DNA of 64,000 bases from Thereva unica. Taxonomy: Eukaryota > Arthropoda > Insecta > Diptera > Therevidae. The position numbers and the translations under genes are program-made. Positions 1-13,327 of this stretch are shown here, in pieces; the first letter of the stretch is position 1, and every line of letters begins with the position of its first letter. The stretch spans positions 1-64,000 of the forward strand of contig CATLJY010000019.1 in the NCBI GenBank assembly GCA_949987705.1, read 5' to 3'. The notes under the pieces were generated by a model. The model made no database searches, was not told where the DNA came from, and worked only from the letters and a program-made list of their open reading frames with translations.

Positions 1-58
1 GGTCATTATATGAGCGGCGAGCGGCCGATTACAATAACTTCCTATACTGGGAAGTTAA
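1..58 (-). mobile_element. Terminus of a TTAA-flanked DNA element running off the left edge
   Basis: Read on the minus strand, this stretch begins TTAACTTCCCAGTATAGG and continues with the same bases as the left end of the element at 35.5 kb. The element body therefore lies to the left of the window and only its last ~54 bp are present. The flanking TTAA (55-58) is the presumed target duplication. Confidence 0.75.
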
Positions 59-1154
59 AAAATAACAATAACTATATATCTGTGTGTCTCTATGTACGTT
101 ATATATGTTTATGCGGTAAATGTAAAAGGTGTGTATAAAACCCTAGGTTGAATATGTACTTAAGTGTATACATATGTGTTAATCGCAACTTTTAATACAA
201 TTAAAAGTAGAGGGCATAAAAAATTTAGAATATTTATATAAAATATAGTAGATAATTACGTGAAATATAGTTAAATATTTATAAAATATTGTAAATAATT
301 ATCTGAAATATAGTTAAATTATAAAATTTAGTAGATAATTATGTGAAATGTAGTTAAATATGTATGTACAGAATATAGTAGATAATTAAGTAAAATATAG
401 TTAAATTATAAAATATAATAGGTAACTATGTGAAATGTAGTTAAATATGTATAGCATATAGTAGATAATTATGTAAAATGCAGTTAAATTATAATATATA
501 GTAAATAGTTATCAGCATAGTTAACGGAATTTAAATTTAATAGCCTTCGCAATTTTGTTAAACAAAATGTTTATATTTTAAAAAAGAAAAGAAAACAAAA
601 TTATCTGTTAATCCTTGTCCTTTGTTTTATGCTCTTGATCCAGGTGCAGTATAATATAACCTCTTTTGTGCTCCGTTCAAATATGCTGTGGTAAACATTA
701 CTCCAACGTCAAATGTCAGATTCCAGATCGGGTTAAAAAAAAACTTCTTTAGGCACCTAATTTCTTCAGATGTTAGGTGATATTCTGATCAATGCAATGA
801 CTTTATGCTGAGCTGTTGTGTTTGGGCACGAAATTTCCCTAAAAAAACTTTTAAAAGGGAATAAATAGACAACAACAAAGCTTCAATAATCTGGAACCAC
901 TCCGAGAGTTTTTTTTATCGCTCAAAATGCAAAAACACAAAATATCCTTTTGTTATATGATACCGATTTTCAATTTTTATTGTATTAATGGTGTATTATG
1001 ACCTTTGTCGGTTTTATTCTTTTGCTTCTAAGTAAGAAATAAAATTCCGCCACTGGACTTTTGTTACGGGGTTCTTGCCATTAACAAAAGGAAAAAAACT
1101 TTAACAAAAGTCAATTATATCATGGCCGAATGTACGTTGTAAGATCTTCTCTAG
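59..1154. other. AT-rich non-coding stretch
   Basis: No supported gene. The only structure seen is the AT-rich tandem repeat at 243-515. The rest is unique-looking, AT-rich sequence without long frames or recognisable transposon ends. Confidence 0.6.
243..515. repeat. AT-rich tandem repeat, ~40-47 bp unit, about 6.5 copies
   Basis: A unit of the form ATAGTAGATAATTATGTGAA followed by TATAGTTAAAT recurs at about 243, 286, 326, 373, 413 and 455, with a partial copy near 495. Spacing alternates between about 40 and 47 bp because of short insertions between units. No coding function. Confidence 0.8.
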
Positions 1155-1320
1155 ATCAATTATGCCAGCCCACCTTTTCACTTTCACGTTGTTTTTTGGC
1201 TCTATATCTTTCGTTGGGGTCGACGTTTTTGATAGGTTTTACATGTTTTCAGGTCAGAGGGGTTGTTTACAAACCACCAGTAGCAAATTTGCTGAAAAAC
1301 ATAAACATATTTTCGAATTC
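1155..1320 (+). repeat. Dispersed repeat arm, inverted relative to 7666-7790
   Basis: About 120 bp (from TTGGCTCTATATCTTTCGTT through the CATAAACATA region) reappear as reverse complement at 7666-7780. The pair brackets the palindromic elements between them, so it could be the remains of an outer inverted-repeat element invaded by them. Short frames here are not supported as genes. Confidence 0.65.
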
Positions 1321-1757
1321 AATGTCAAAAGGTCAAAAAAGAGTAAAAAACTTTAAAATTCAATTTCTCAAATAACCCATCATCGAAATGGACGTTATTG
1401 GTCTCAAAATGTTCGGGAGAAGTCACTCTAACACCTCGATAAAAAATCTCGATGGGCTCTCAAAGATTTCAAAAATTATGAGTATTTGTTTATAATCATT
1501 AATGTTTATTGAACCCTTTGACCTGGATATTTTTGAAACGTCACCAGTTTTCACCAAAACTTGTTTATCGGGGTTTTTTTGGTCGCTATTTACGAATCTG
1601 CGGTCAGATTTTCAAAATTCAAAATGGCAGCCAAGATGGCGGACCAAAATTCAAAAAATGAACCTTTTTCCATGAAACTTAATAAATAAGGGTTTTTTGA
1701 CTCGTAGATCACGAATCTGATATCAGATTTTTAAAATTTTAAATGAATCGGTTATTT

Positions 1758-1775
1758 ACCAAAGGGAATAAGTCA
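1758..1775 (+). repeat. 18-bp terminal/subterminal motif, four copies in inverted pairs
   Basis: ACCAAAGGGAATAAGTCA occurs at 1758-1775 and 3885-3902. The reverse complement occurs at 1926-1941 (16 bp, one mismatch: ...CCCTTTCG) and 4074-4091 (exact). Each end of the coding region thus carries an inverted pair 170-210 bp apart, while the sequence between the pairs does not look alike at the two ends. The arrangement fits binding sites for the element's own transposase, which is an inference. Confidence 0.7.
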
Positions 1776-2035
1776 GTATTTTTGGGGTATGGCAATTTTG
1801 ATGCAGTTCGATTCATTTCATGGAGATCTTGCATAGTAATGAAGAACAGAAATTAGTCAAGCCATTTAACAGCCAAATCTAAGTAGCCCGTTTTTTCATT
1901 TACTTACAAAGAGAAATAAGTCACAGACTTATTCCCTTTCGTAACTTTACTGGCAACACTTGTATTGTGAACGGCAAAAGAATTCGAAGGTGTGATTAGT
2001 TTTTTTTGTTTTTTGTGGTGAAATATATTATTAAA

Positions 2036-3682
2036 ATGTGTGATTCTGAGACCGACAGTGTTATTCCGACTTCTTCAACTTCGAAGCGAAGGAAAGGAGT
2101 AATAAATGAAACCAAAAAACAACAAATTAAACGGTGCCGTTTGGAGGGAAAGGAGTATAAAAATACTAAAGGAAAAACTATTTTAGCAAAGAGTCCCGGT
2201 GAAATTACGTCATGTTGTAACCTGAAATGTTTTACAAAGATCAGTGAAGAATCTAAAATCCGAACATTCAATGAATTGTATAGTCTCGGTACAAAAAACG
2301 AACAGGACATTTTTCTTCAAAGCCTTCTTGAAGTCAAAAATGTTAAACAAAGACGACCACGCCTTGAAGTGCCTAAACGAAGACAGTGCTCATTTAACTA
2401 TTTTATAAAGGTACATGATGACAAAATACGTGTGTGCAAAAAGTTATTTATGTGCATTTACTCCATAAAGAACAAAGCTCTCTACCGACTTCAGAAGTTA
2501 CTTCAACAGGGAAAATTACCTCAAGATGAAAGAGGTAAGCAACAGAACCAAAAAACTATTCCTGCGGATGTCATACTTCAGATCAAACATCATATTGAGT
2601 CATTTCCAGTTAAGCAGTCACATTATTCTTCAAAAGAATATAATTATCTGTCAGCCGACTTGAATGTTAAGAAGATGTTTATCATGTTCAAGAGCTTACA
2701 CCCAGGAACTAAAGTAAAGCAGTCATTTTATTACAAGGTATTCAAAGAGCACTTTGATTTACACTTTGGTCGACCTCAAGTCGATGCATGTTGTGAATGC
2801 GAACGTCTCACAATCAGAGTAAATTCAACTGACCTAGGGGAACGGGCTATCATGTCAGCAAAAGGTGAATTAACAATCCACAAAAGACGAGCAGCTAAAT
2901 TCTATGAAAAAATCCGTGAAGTCGAAGAAATGTGCGAAGAAGAGGATGTCTTAGGCTTGTCTTTTGATTACATGCAAAATATATCACTCCCCTGCATACC
3001 AGTTCAAGAGATGTTCTACTATCGTCAGTTATCATTGTACCCATTTTGTATAAAGAATTTAAAAACTAAAGAAAGTAGATTCTTTCTATACCATGAAGGT
3101 GTTGCTATGAAGGGGCCCAATGAAACATGCTCATTTTTACTAAAGTACATCCAAGAGGAAGTTCCAGATAAAATCAAAAAGTTATACATTTTCACAGATG
3201 GATGCGGAGGCCAAAACCGGAATCACATTATGATAAGTTTATGCCAGGCCTTGGTAGACACAGAGCGATTCAGTAAAATTGTACACTTCTTCCCAATTAG
3301 AGGGCACTCATTTCTACCAAATGATCGGTCTTTTGGCACAGTAAAAAAGGTTTTAAAAAGAAAAGATAGGTATTATCTGCCAATGGAAGTGTGTGAAATG
3401 ATATGCAATGCCCACAACAAATTCACAGTATGTATGATTGATACTGATGATATACTGGACTTTAAAAACTGGTGGGGCAAATTTTACAAGCGAGATGCTA
3501 TCTCTTTAGAGACTCAATCAAAGAAGATTCCACGTTCCAATAAGCAACATTTTTTAGTATCTAATTTTATGGAGTTTGAGTACTCCTCACAAATGAAAGG
3601 CTGCGTAATAGCCAAACCTTTCATTCGGGATGTTGCTAAGCCAAACACATTTGATTTGAGAAAAAATAAACCCAAACAGTAA
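2036..3682 (+). CDS. DUF7869-like transposon protein, probable DDE-fold transposase, intact
   Basis: A 548-codon frame from ATG 2036 (AAAATGTG, the first ATG after a T-rich leader) to TAA 3680-3682, without stops or frameshifts. N-terminal part: basic, with a Cys cluster CCNLKC near residue 62, a putative DNA-binding region. Middle: CCECERL near 254, a possible zinc site. C-terminal half: LSFDYMQN (about 313), YIFTDGCGGQNRN (about 387) and GHSFLPNDRSFG (about 425). This order is that of the family I know as DUF7869, common in aphids and other arthropods. The Asp of FDYMQN and the Asp of FTDGCGGQN sit where an RNase-H-fold nuclease would place its first two catalytic residues; calling it a transposase is inference. 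A polyadenylation signal AATAAA follows near 3824. The protein lies between inverted repeats, supporting a transposon origin over a host gene. Confidence 0.8.
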   Translation: MCDSETDSVIPTSSTSKRRKGVINETKKQQIKRCRLEGKEYKNTKGKTILAKSPGEITSCCNLKCFTKISEESKIRTFNELYSLGTKNEQDIFLQSLLEVKNVKQRRPRLEVPKRRQCSFNYFIKVHDDKIRVCKKLFMCIYSIKNKALYRLQKLLQQGKLPQDERGKQQNQKTIPADVILQIKHHIESFPVKQSHYSSKEYNYLSADLNVKKMFIMFKSLHPGTKVKQSFYYKVFKEHFDLHFGRPQVDACCECERLTIRVNSTDLGERAIMSAKGELTIHKRRAAKFYEKIREVEEMCEEEDVLGLSFDYMQNISLPCIPVQEMFYYRQLSLYPFCIKNLKTKESRFFLYHEGVAMKGPNETCSFLLKYIQEEVPDKIKKLYIFTDGCGGQNRNHIMISLCQALVDTERFSKIVHFFPIRGHSFLPNDRSFGTVKKVLKRKDRYYLPMEVCEMICNAHNKFTVCMIDTDDILDFKNWWGKFYKRDAISLETQSKKIPRSNKQHFLVSNFMEFEYSSQMKGCVIAKPFIRDVAKPNTFDLRKNKPKQ

Positions 3683-4316
3683 TACTTCCAACAGAAAAAG
3701 CTTATAATGGACCTGTGGCCATAAAAACTAATAAAATAGAAGACCTCAAGCGTACCATTCAATACATTCCACCTGAACATAAAAGCTTCTATGAAAATAT
3801 AATAGAAAATTGGCCTAAATGTTAATAAAATGTTTTTTAAACACTAATTTATGTTTATATTTTCCCTGAAATCTTTGTTTAAATACCAAAGGGAATAAGT
3901 CAAGCAACTTTGAATTAGCTTAGTAACTTCCAAAAGAGACAAAAAATCCAAAACTCAACACAGATCTGTTCATAATTGTATATACTATTGGTTTAAATAT
4001 AAATTTAATACATTTGTCACAGAAAATTTTACAATAAACAGTTTTTTATCTCTCCTGTAAAATTAGGGTTGCTTGACTTATTCCCTTTGGTAATTAACCG
4101 ATTCAAATAGAAAATTAAATATGGCGGACTAATATGCAAAAAAATGATGCTTCAAAAATATCCAGGTCAAAGAGTTCAATAAACATTAATGATTATAAAC
4201 AAAAAGGTACTCATAATTTTTGAAATCTTTGAGAGCCCATCGAGATTTTTTATCGAGGTGTTAGAGTGACTTCTCCCGAACATTTTGAGACCAATAACGT
4301 CCATTTCGATGATGCC

Positions 4317-4318
<2 letters not shown>

Positions 4319-4394
<76 letters not shown>
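4319..4394. repeat. (AT)n microsatellite
   Basis: Uninterrupted AT dinucleotides between the right end of the DUF7869 element and the next palindromic element. Frames across it encode only Ile-Tyr repeats and are not genes. Confidence 0.98.
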
Positions 4395-4397
<3 letters not shown>

Positions 4398-5368
4398 ACA
4401 TAAACTTACAAAGCGGCCGGCTGTGGATAGGTCTTGGATAGACGAACAAAAAATCGTATGGGTGGGGGGGGGAAATCGTAACGGTTTAGGCGCTAGGGCG
4501 TTTTGAAGTTTTTTTGCTAAAGTTTTACATATCACCCTGTATTTTTGTAACCATATAACCTATTTTCATGGTTATGGTACCTCCACCTATCTACAACGGT
4601 AAAAACAATGGTCCTATCTTACCAACTTTTGGAGTAATGAATCGACAAAGTCAAAATTTTGTTATTTTTTTACTAAAATTTCAACTAAAACCACCTTTTT
4701 CTCCAAAAAATACGTGATTAACCAATATTTTTTTTAATGAAATTGGAAAGTTTTGACAATTTCCTATGAATAATGTATAATAACTTTTACGCTAGGGCCT
4801 TTACTTTTGAAGTTGTAAGCAATTTTAATGTTAAAATTTGCCTAATTTGGTGCTTATTTGGTACTTTTCGATAAAGCTCAGATGGAAAAGTACTAAAGAA
4901 GGACGAAATACAGCCAATTTCAACATTAAAAATGCTTATAACTTCAAAACTGGAGGCCGTAGCGTATCAGTTGTATTACATTATTCATAGGAAATTGTCC
5001 AAGCTTTCCAATTTTTTTAAAAAAATATTGGTTTATCACGTATTTTTTGGAGAAAAAGGTGGTTTTAGTTGAAATTTTAGTGGAAAAATAACAAAATTTG
5101 TCGATTCATAATTCCAAAAGTTGGTAAGATAGGACCATTGTTTTTACCGTTGTAGATAGGTGGAGGAATTCTGCGTGCACTGGTACCATAACCATGAAAA
5201 TAGGTTATACGGTTACAAAAATACAGGGTGATATGTAAAACTGTAGCAAAAAAATTCAAAACGCCCTAGCGGCTAAACCGTTACGATTTCCCCCCCCCAC
5301 CCATACGATTTTTTGTTCGTCTATCCAAGACCTATCCACAGCCGGCCGCTTTGTAAGTTTATGTGGGA
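4394..5368. mobile_element. Near-perfect ~975-bp palindromic (foldback) element
   Basis: The left arm begins TCCCACATAAACTTAC and the right arm ends with its complement GTAAGTTTATGTGGGA. Arms of about 480 bp meet near 4890 with only a short centre. Shared arm features include GCGGCCGGCTGTGGATAGG, a G/C homopolymer run, and CACCCTGTATTTTTGTAACC. No coding capacity is seen. It lies between two (AT)n tracts. Some differences between arms (for example 12 extra bases at 5170-5181) show it is not an assembly mirror artefact of one arm. Confidence 0.8.
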
Positions 5369-5372
5369 CACC

Positions 5373-5375
<3 letters not shown>

Positions 5376-5410
<35 letters not shown>
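5376..5410. repeat. (TA)n microsatellite
   Basis: About 35 bp of TA repeats joining two palindromic elements. Confidence 0.98.
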
Positions 5411-5412
<2 letters not shown>

Positions 5413-7591
5413 GCCATTCTTTGTGAAACCGCCCACACGCTCTGACCACTTGTGGTTCTAAGATACAAATGTGCAGATGGGCTCAAAATTTTCGTTGAAG
5501 TGTCTACTTTTCCATTTTGAGTGGCAAGAGTTTTGATTTTTACAAAATTGGGGTGATCCGCCCACTTCTTTGGCCAAGGATTTTGAGAAAAAAAATTAAA
5601 ACTGGAATAAAATACGTATTTTTGGTTTTGTTTGAACGGGTATAGTGGCATCTATTTCCTAGTACAAAAACTGAAATATTTTGTCTTATGTAAAATTTTC
5701 AAAAACCTTAACCTTCCTTTTCCAAAGTGGGGGGAAAAATTATCAATAATTGAATTTTAGCAATTTTTTACCGGAAAACAAAGCATCCTAAGAAAAAATT
5801 TTATAGAACAAGAAATGTTTAGAATTCGTCGAAGAATATGTGTGATTTTTTTCAGAATTTTTGGAGCCAATAAAAAAATTTTTTTTTGTCAATTTTCGAA
5901 AAATTAAAAAAAAAACAAAAATTCTGAAAAAAGTTACAAATATTCTTTGGCAAATTCTAAGTAATTTGTGTTACATAACTTGGTTTTCTAAAGTTGATCC
6001 TTCTCGAGTAAAAAATGATATAACAAATATAGAAAACTATGATTTAAAACTTAATAGAAGTAATTAACACAAATATCACTATGAAACACGAATTTTCTCA
6101 CATGGAAAAAAAGTTGATATTCATTGAGATTTGAATTTTTGGAACACTACTGTTTTGGTCGTTTGTATTATCAACTTTGTTTCAAAATGTGTAATTCCTT
6201 TAAATTCATTAGAATTTAGCGCTTTTGCACATTTTCACGTTTACCATCTACTTTCAAAGAAACCCAATCTTTTACCCCAGACATTATTCTACTATTTGAG
6301 TCACTGGTATAAAATTCAATTACATACATTCTTAATGGTTTCATCTGGTAAAACATTACCACACTTCATAGTTGTTTCACCTAAAACACCTTCACTTTCT
6401 TTTAGTTTTTTCGTTTTTCTAACTAAATGTCGTGAAGCTCGAAATTCCGACTCTATTTTTCTGCAACTCCAAGATGATGGAGCTATTGTAAGAATCCGTA
6501 CTTTTAAAGGATCATGTGATGTTAAGGATTTAAATGTTTCGGACTCACACGGATTCACACATCTGTCTGAATGATATGTATTCGACATTTTTTATTCACA
6601 CTTAATCAATCATGAAATCAAATATTTTTTTACACCACAATAGTTTTAATCACAACTATAACGGATATCACATAACTACGAATAAATCAATAATAACGAA
6701 AAATTTCACCGAGTATGATTTTAATTTCTTTCAAGAATTTTTTTTGGTTTTTCAACCTTATGGAAACGTGGAAACCATGCCATACCAAAACACTCATTTT
6801 CATTAAAAATATTTGTATGAATACTTGAATATATTGTTGTCATTAGAAACAACAACTAAAATTGAAAAATGGAATATTTATAAAAAGGGGAGAAAAATGG
6901 GGCTTCAACTTTGAGGCCTACCATACCCAAGAATCCAAAATTTGGCCGTTTTTTTAAATCATAGTTTTCTATATATGTAATGTTATATTATTTTTTACTC
7001 GAAAAGGATTAACTTTAGAAAGCCAGTTTGTATAACACGAAGTACTTAGAATTTGCCAGAGAATATTTGGGTTTTTTTTTCAGAATTTTTTTTTGTTTTA
7101 ATTTTTCGAAAATTGACAAAAAAAATTTTTTAATGCCTCCAAAAATTCTGAAAAAAATCACACATATTCTTTGATGAATTCTAAACATATCTTGTTCTAT
7201 AAATTTTTTTCTTAGAATGCTTTGTTTTCCGGTAAAAAATTGCTAAAATTCAATTATTGACAATTTTTTCCCCCCACTTTGGCAAAGGAAGGTTAAGGTT
7301 TTTGAAAATTTTACATAAGACAAAATATTTCAGTTGTTGTACTAGGAAATAGATGCCACTATACCCGTTCAAACAAAACCAAAAATACGTATTTTATTCC
7401 AGTTTTAAATTTTTTTCTCAAAATTCTTGGCCAAAGAAGTGGGCGGATCACCCCAATTTTGTAAAAATCAAAACTCTTGCCACTCAAAATCAAAAAGTAG
7501 GCACTTCAACGAAAATTTTGAGCCCATCTGCACATTTGTATCTTAGAACCACAAGTGGTCAGAGCGTGTGGGCGGTTTCACAAAGAATGGC

Positions 7592-7593
<2 letters not shown>
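5411..7593. mobile_element. ~2.2-kb element with ~645-bp terminal inverted repeats
   Basis: The left end GGGCCATTCTTTGTGAAACC and the right end (its complement) are immediately flanked by (AT)n. The arms run about 5411-6055 and 6948-7593 and share features such as TTGGGGTGATCCGCCCAC. The unpaired interior (about 6056-6947) contains a broken minus-strand coding remnant. Termini starting GGG next to TA repeats suggest a TA target. The family is not identified. Confidence 0.8.
6150..6588 (-). pseudogene. Degenerate transposon-associated ORF inside the inverted-repeat element
   Basis: The minus frame from 6588 contains LTIAPSSWSCRKIESEFRAS and LVRKTKKLKESEGVLGET, followed by LPDETIKNV. This is the layout of a family I know from arthropods and cnidarians, in which a segment of the form 'P.SWS......F..S...V..A..LK...GIL' precedes a 'FY.SD..SR..PG.KD.VS' block. 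After a stop near 6316 and a frameshift, the second block follows: FYTSDSNSRIMSGVKDWVSL, then VQKR, a stop, and NLKELH. The copy therefore has at least two stops and one frameshift. In intact relatives this region precedes the catalytic part, which is absent here. Exact function unknown to me; probably part of a DNA transposon's protein. Confidence 0.65.

Positions 7594-7665
<72 letters not shown>
7594..7665. repeat. (AT)n microsatellite
   Basis: About 72 bp of AT repeats bounding the right side of the inverted-repeat element. Confidence 0.98.
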
Positions 7666-7668
<3 letters not shown>

Positions 7669-7967
7669 TATGTTTATGTTTATGTTTTTCAGCATATTTG
7701 TTTGTAAACAACCCCTCTGACCTGAAAACATGTAAAACCTATCAAAAACGTCGACTCCAACGAAAGATATAGAGCCAAAATCGAGAAAGAAAGTCAAAAT
7801 TCATAAAAATCCCTAAAAAACGCATTTAATTTTTATTGTCAATATATTATCGGAAAAATTAAAAAAAAAAAAATTTTTGTAGCCTTGAGTAGTTGCCCAA
7901 AGTCCCTGCAAAATTTCAGCCAAAACGGAGGGGGGTCGAAAAATTTTGTCCGATTTGACGTGGAATG
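7666..7967 (-). repeat. Dispersed element arm ending GGGACATTCCACGTCAAATC
   Basis: Read on the minus strand it starts GGGACATTCCACGTCAAATC and later contains the block shared with 1196-1310. A related start (GGGGCATTCCATGCCAAATC) occurs at 42518. It looks like one terminus of an old DNA element; the matching outer left terminus is not recognisable near 1100. Confidence 0.55.
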
Positions 7968-10564
<2,597 letters not shown>

Positions 10565-10696
10565 TTTCCCTTCTAACACAGAAGGCGCACTTCCCAGCAG
10601 GGCTGAGAAATATTTACCACTGCCGTGGCTCAGCTGACACATGCAAACATAAAAGATTAAGTACCAATAAAGTTCCGGCAATTAAAGGTTTGCCAG

Positions 10697-13327
10697 TTGG
10701 ATCTACACCATAGCAAAGCAGCATCAGCAATGATGACGCGAGGCTTCGGTGAGATGAAGCTGGATATTGCTCTCATACAGGAACCCTGGATCTACAAGGG
10801 TAGGATTAGGGGACTATCTGGGAGCTTTGACACTCTGTACGTTCCCAATGCGAATGAAAGAGTGAGGAGGTGTGTGCTGGTGAAACACGGAGTGCAGGCG
10901 GTTTTACTGCCGCACTTGTGCACACCAGATCTCACAGCAGTACGCGTAGGTACTGGAAATGGGGCTTTCATTCTAGCCTCAGCCTACCTTCCGTACGATT
11001 CGCCAGATCCTCCGCCCACCAGGGAGTTGGAAATTCTGGTTATTACCTGTGGCGAAAAAGGCAGAGGGTTAATAGTTGGTTGCGACGCAAATGCACACAA
11101 CACGGTGTGGGGAAGCACCAACGACAACCATAGAGGAGAAGCTTTGCTCGAATTTGTGGAATGCAACAATCTAGTTATTGCAAATAGAGGGGTAGAACCA
11201 ACCTTCGTCGATGCTAGACGAAGGGAAGTCATAGATATAACTCTATGCAGCAACCGGATGTTGACAAGATTGACCAACTGGGAGGTGATGGATCGGACGA
11301 CTATGTCAGATCACAGAGCCATTTCATTTGAGATAGAGTACGGAACCCCGGGCAGGGGAGACGGAATTAGAACAACGAGAATTCCCCACAACACGGACAC
11401 GTCTAGATATACTGAAATGTTGCGCAGGAATCTCGGGGAGCGCGTGCCAAGGGCACCGAAAACCACAAGAGAAGCAGAGTCTCAGTTGCATGTCCTGCAG
11501 ACAGCGATAGAAAACGCTTTTCGAGTGGCGTGTCCTCTTACGTCAGTGGATGACCATGATCCCACACCCTGGTGGTGTAGGGAGCTGGAGAAACTGAAGA
11601 AAGAGGTCAGAAGGGCTTTCAACCAAGCGATGAGGTGCAATGACCCGGTTGCCTGGGAGAATTACAAAGCCAAGAAAAGAGAAATGAAACAAACTCTGCG
11701 ACGACGGAAAAGGGAGTCGTGGAGGGACTTCTGCTCGAGCATGGAGAGCATATCTGAGGCCAGCAGACTTCAGAAAATGATCTCCAGGGACCCGGTCTCC
11801 AAAGTCGGACTCGTTTGTGACCCGTCGGGGAGGATGACGGAGACGCTGGAGGAAACCAACAAGATCCTGATGGAAGTTCACTTTCCTGGCAGCTATATCT
11901 CGGGTAAATCTTGGACTATTCGTAACAGAATGGCTACAAGGATGAACCGAGAGGAGGCTAACGGGGTGGTGACGGAGGAAGGGGTGAGACGTGCAATAGA
12001 CACATTCTCTCCCTTCAAGACATCGGGGCGTGACGGAATATTCCCTGCGCTGCTTCAATGGGGCAAAGATATCATTGCACCCAGGCTTAGGGGAATATTC
12101 GTTACCTGTCTAGCAACAGGATACATTCCGGCGGTGTGGAGGGAAACCAAAGTGGTATTTCTCCCTAAGCCAGGCAAGAAGGACTACACCGAGGCGAAGT
12201 CCTCCAGGCCAGTCAGCCTAACATCCTTTCTGTTGAAAACAATGGAAAGAGTGGTGGCAGACCACCTGGAGAGTACTATGCTAAGGAGGCACCCTTTAAG
12301 TAGAAGCCAGCACGCTTACCAGGCTGGCGGATCTACAGAAACGGCACTTCACAAACTGGTGCGGGTAGCCGAGGGGGAACTGTATACCGGAGGCATAGCG
12401 ATGGCCGTTATTATGGACATCGAAGGCGCCTTCGACAAGATACAGTTCAACAAACTCAAAGACGCTCTGGTGAGGCGCGAGGTCAGCCCCATGATTGTAA
12501 GGTGGGTGGACAGCATGCTGAAAAACAGAGCGGTAAGGATTCAGACAGGAGACTCGCGGCTTCGAGGGAGGGTCAGCAAGGGATGCCCACAGGGCGGGGT
12601 CCTATCGCCCCTCCTGTGGAACATCACTGTGGACACTCTGCTCAGGCGGCTAGAGGTAATGGGCGTGCATACCGTTGGGTATGCAGATGATGTAGCGATT
12701 GTGGCACGTGGCAAGTTTATGAGCACTACGGCAGATATCATGAGGAATGCACTCCAAGTGGTTGAGCAGTGGTGTACGGAACAGGGCCTCACCATAAATG
12801 CCAATAAGACAGACGCGATAATCTTCACTAGGAAGATTAAAGATCTGGATTTTCAGCCCCTCATGCTTTTTGGATCGAGGATCAAGGTGTCTGGGATGGT
12901 CAAGTATCTGGGTGTATACTTGGACTCGCGACTAACCTGGAAATACCACGTTGAAGAGAAGATTAAGAAGGCGACAAGGGTGCTTCACCAGTGCAGAAGA
13001 GTATGTGGACTAAGGTGGGGTATCTCACCAAGGTTAGCATACTGGACATATACCATGATGGTGAGACCCATCATAACTTATGCCTCGGTGGTCTGGTGGA
13101 CTAAAGCCACACAGAAAACCGTCAAGAGGCATTTGGACAAGGTGCAAAGAATGGCCTGCGTAGGTGTGAGCGGTGCTTTCCGCACCACACCCGCCGCGGC
13201 ATTGGAGGCCGTTAGATCTCCAGGTGATGAAGACTGCGGCAGCCTCAGCGATTCGGATGAGACGTGGTGCCGCATGGCAGGCGTCAGGAACCTTATATGG
13301 GCACATGAAGATTCTGGATCGCATTAA
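10697..13327 (+). pseudogene. LINE ORF2, endonuclease and reverse transcriptase part
   Basis: Open from the stop at 10658 onward; there is no ATG at the apparent start (codon 10697 is TTG), so translation could begin only at ATG 10730 or the frame was cut by truncation. The opening 'CQLDLHHSKAAS' is typical of ORF2 in this clade. Endonuclease marks: IALIQEPW, VGCDANAHNTVWGS, DITLCS and MSDHRAISFEI. RT marks: RPVSLTSFLLKTMERVV, 'VIMDIEGAFDK', 'GCPQGGVLSPLLWN' and the catalytic 'VGYADDVAI'. Near 13210, in ALEAVRSPG, the frame leaves the protein. The continuation lies in the frame starting at 13173, so there is a +1-type frameshift. EN cuts the target and RT copies the RNA at the nick. Confidence 0.88.

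Larger units (their letters stand above)
1376..4318 (+). mobile_element. DNA transposon with long inverted ends and an intact DUF7869-like ORF
   Basis: The sequence inward from 1376 (CATCATCGAAATGGACGTTA and the next ~150 bp) recurs as reverse complement ending at about 4316. The left arm has ~150 bp extra (roughly 1550-1740) not found in the right arm. Further in, ACCAAAGGGAATAAGTCA (1758-1775) faces its reverse complement (4074-4091), and sequence on both sides of this motif is inverted (GAATCGGTTA before it on the left, its complement after it on the right). So either this is one element with composite ends, or an inner element landed in the centre of a palindromic one. The right end abuts (AT)n, suggesting a TA-rich target. 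The single long ORF reads left to right between the arms. Confidence 0.75.

Noticed and set aside
4176..4535. Frames of 60-120 codons across AT microsatellites (also 4285-4506, 7353-7797, 10421-10713)
   Set aside because: They consist mostly of Ile-Tyr repeats from (AT)n on either strand and have no conserved flank.
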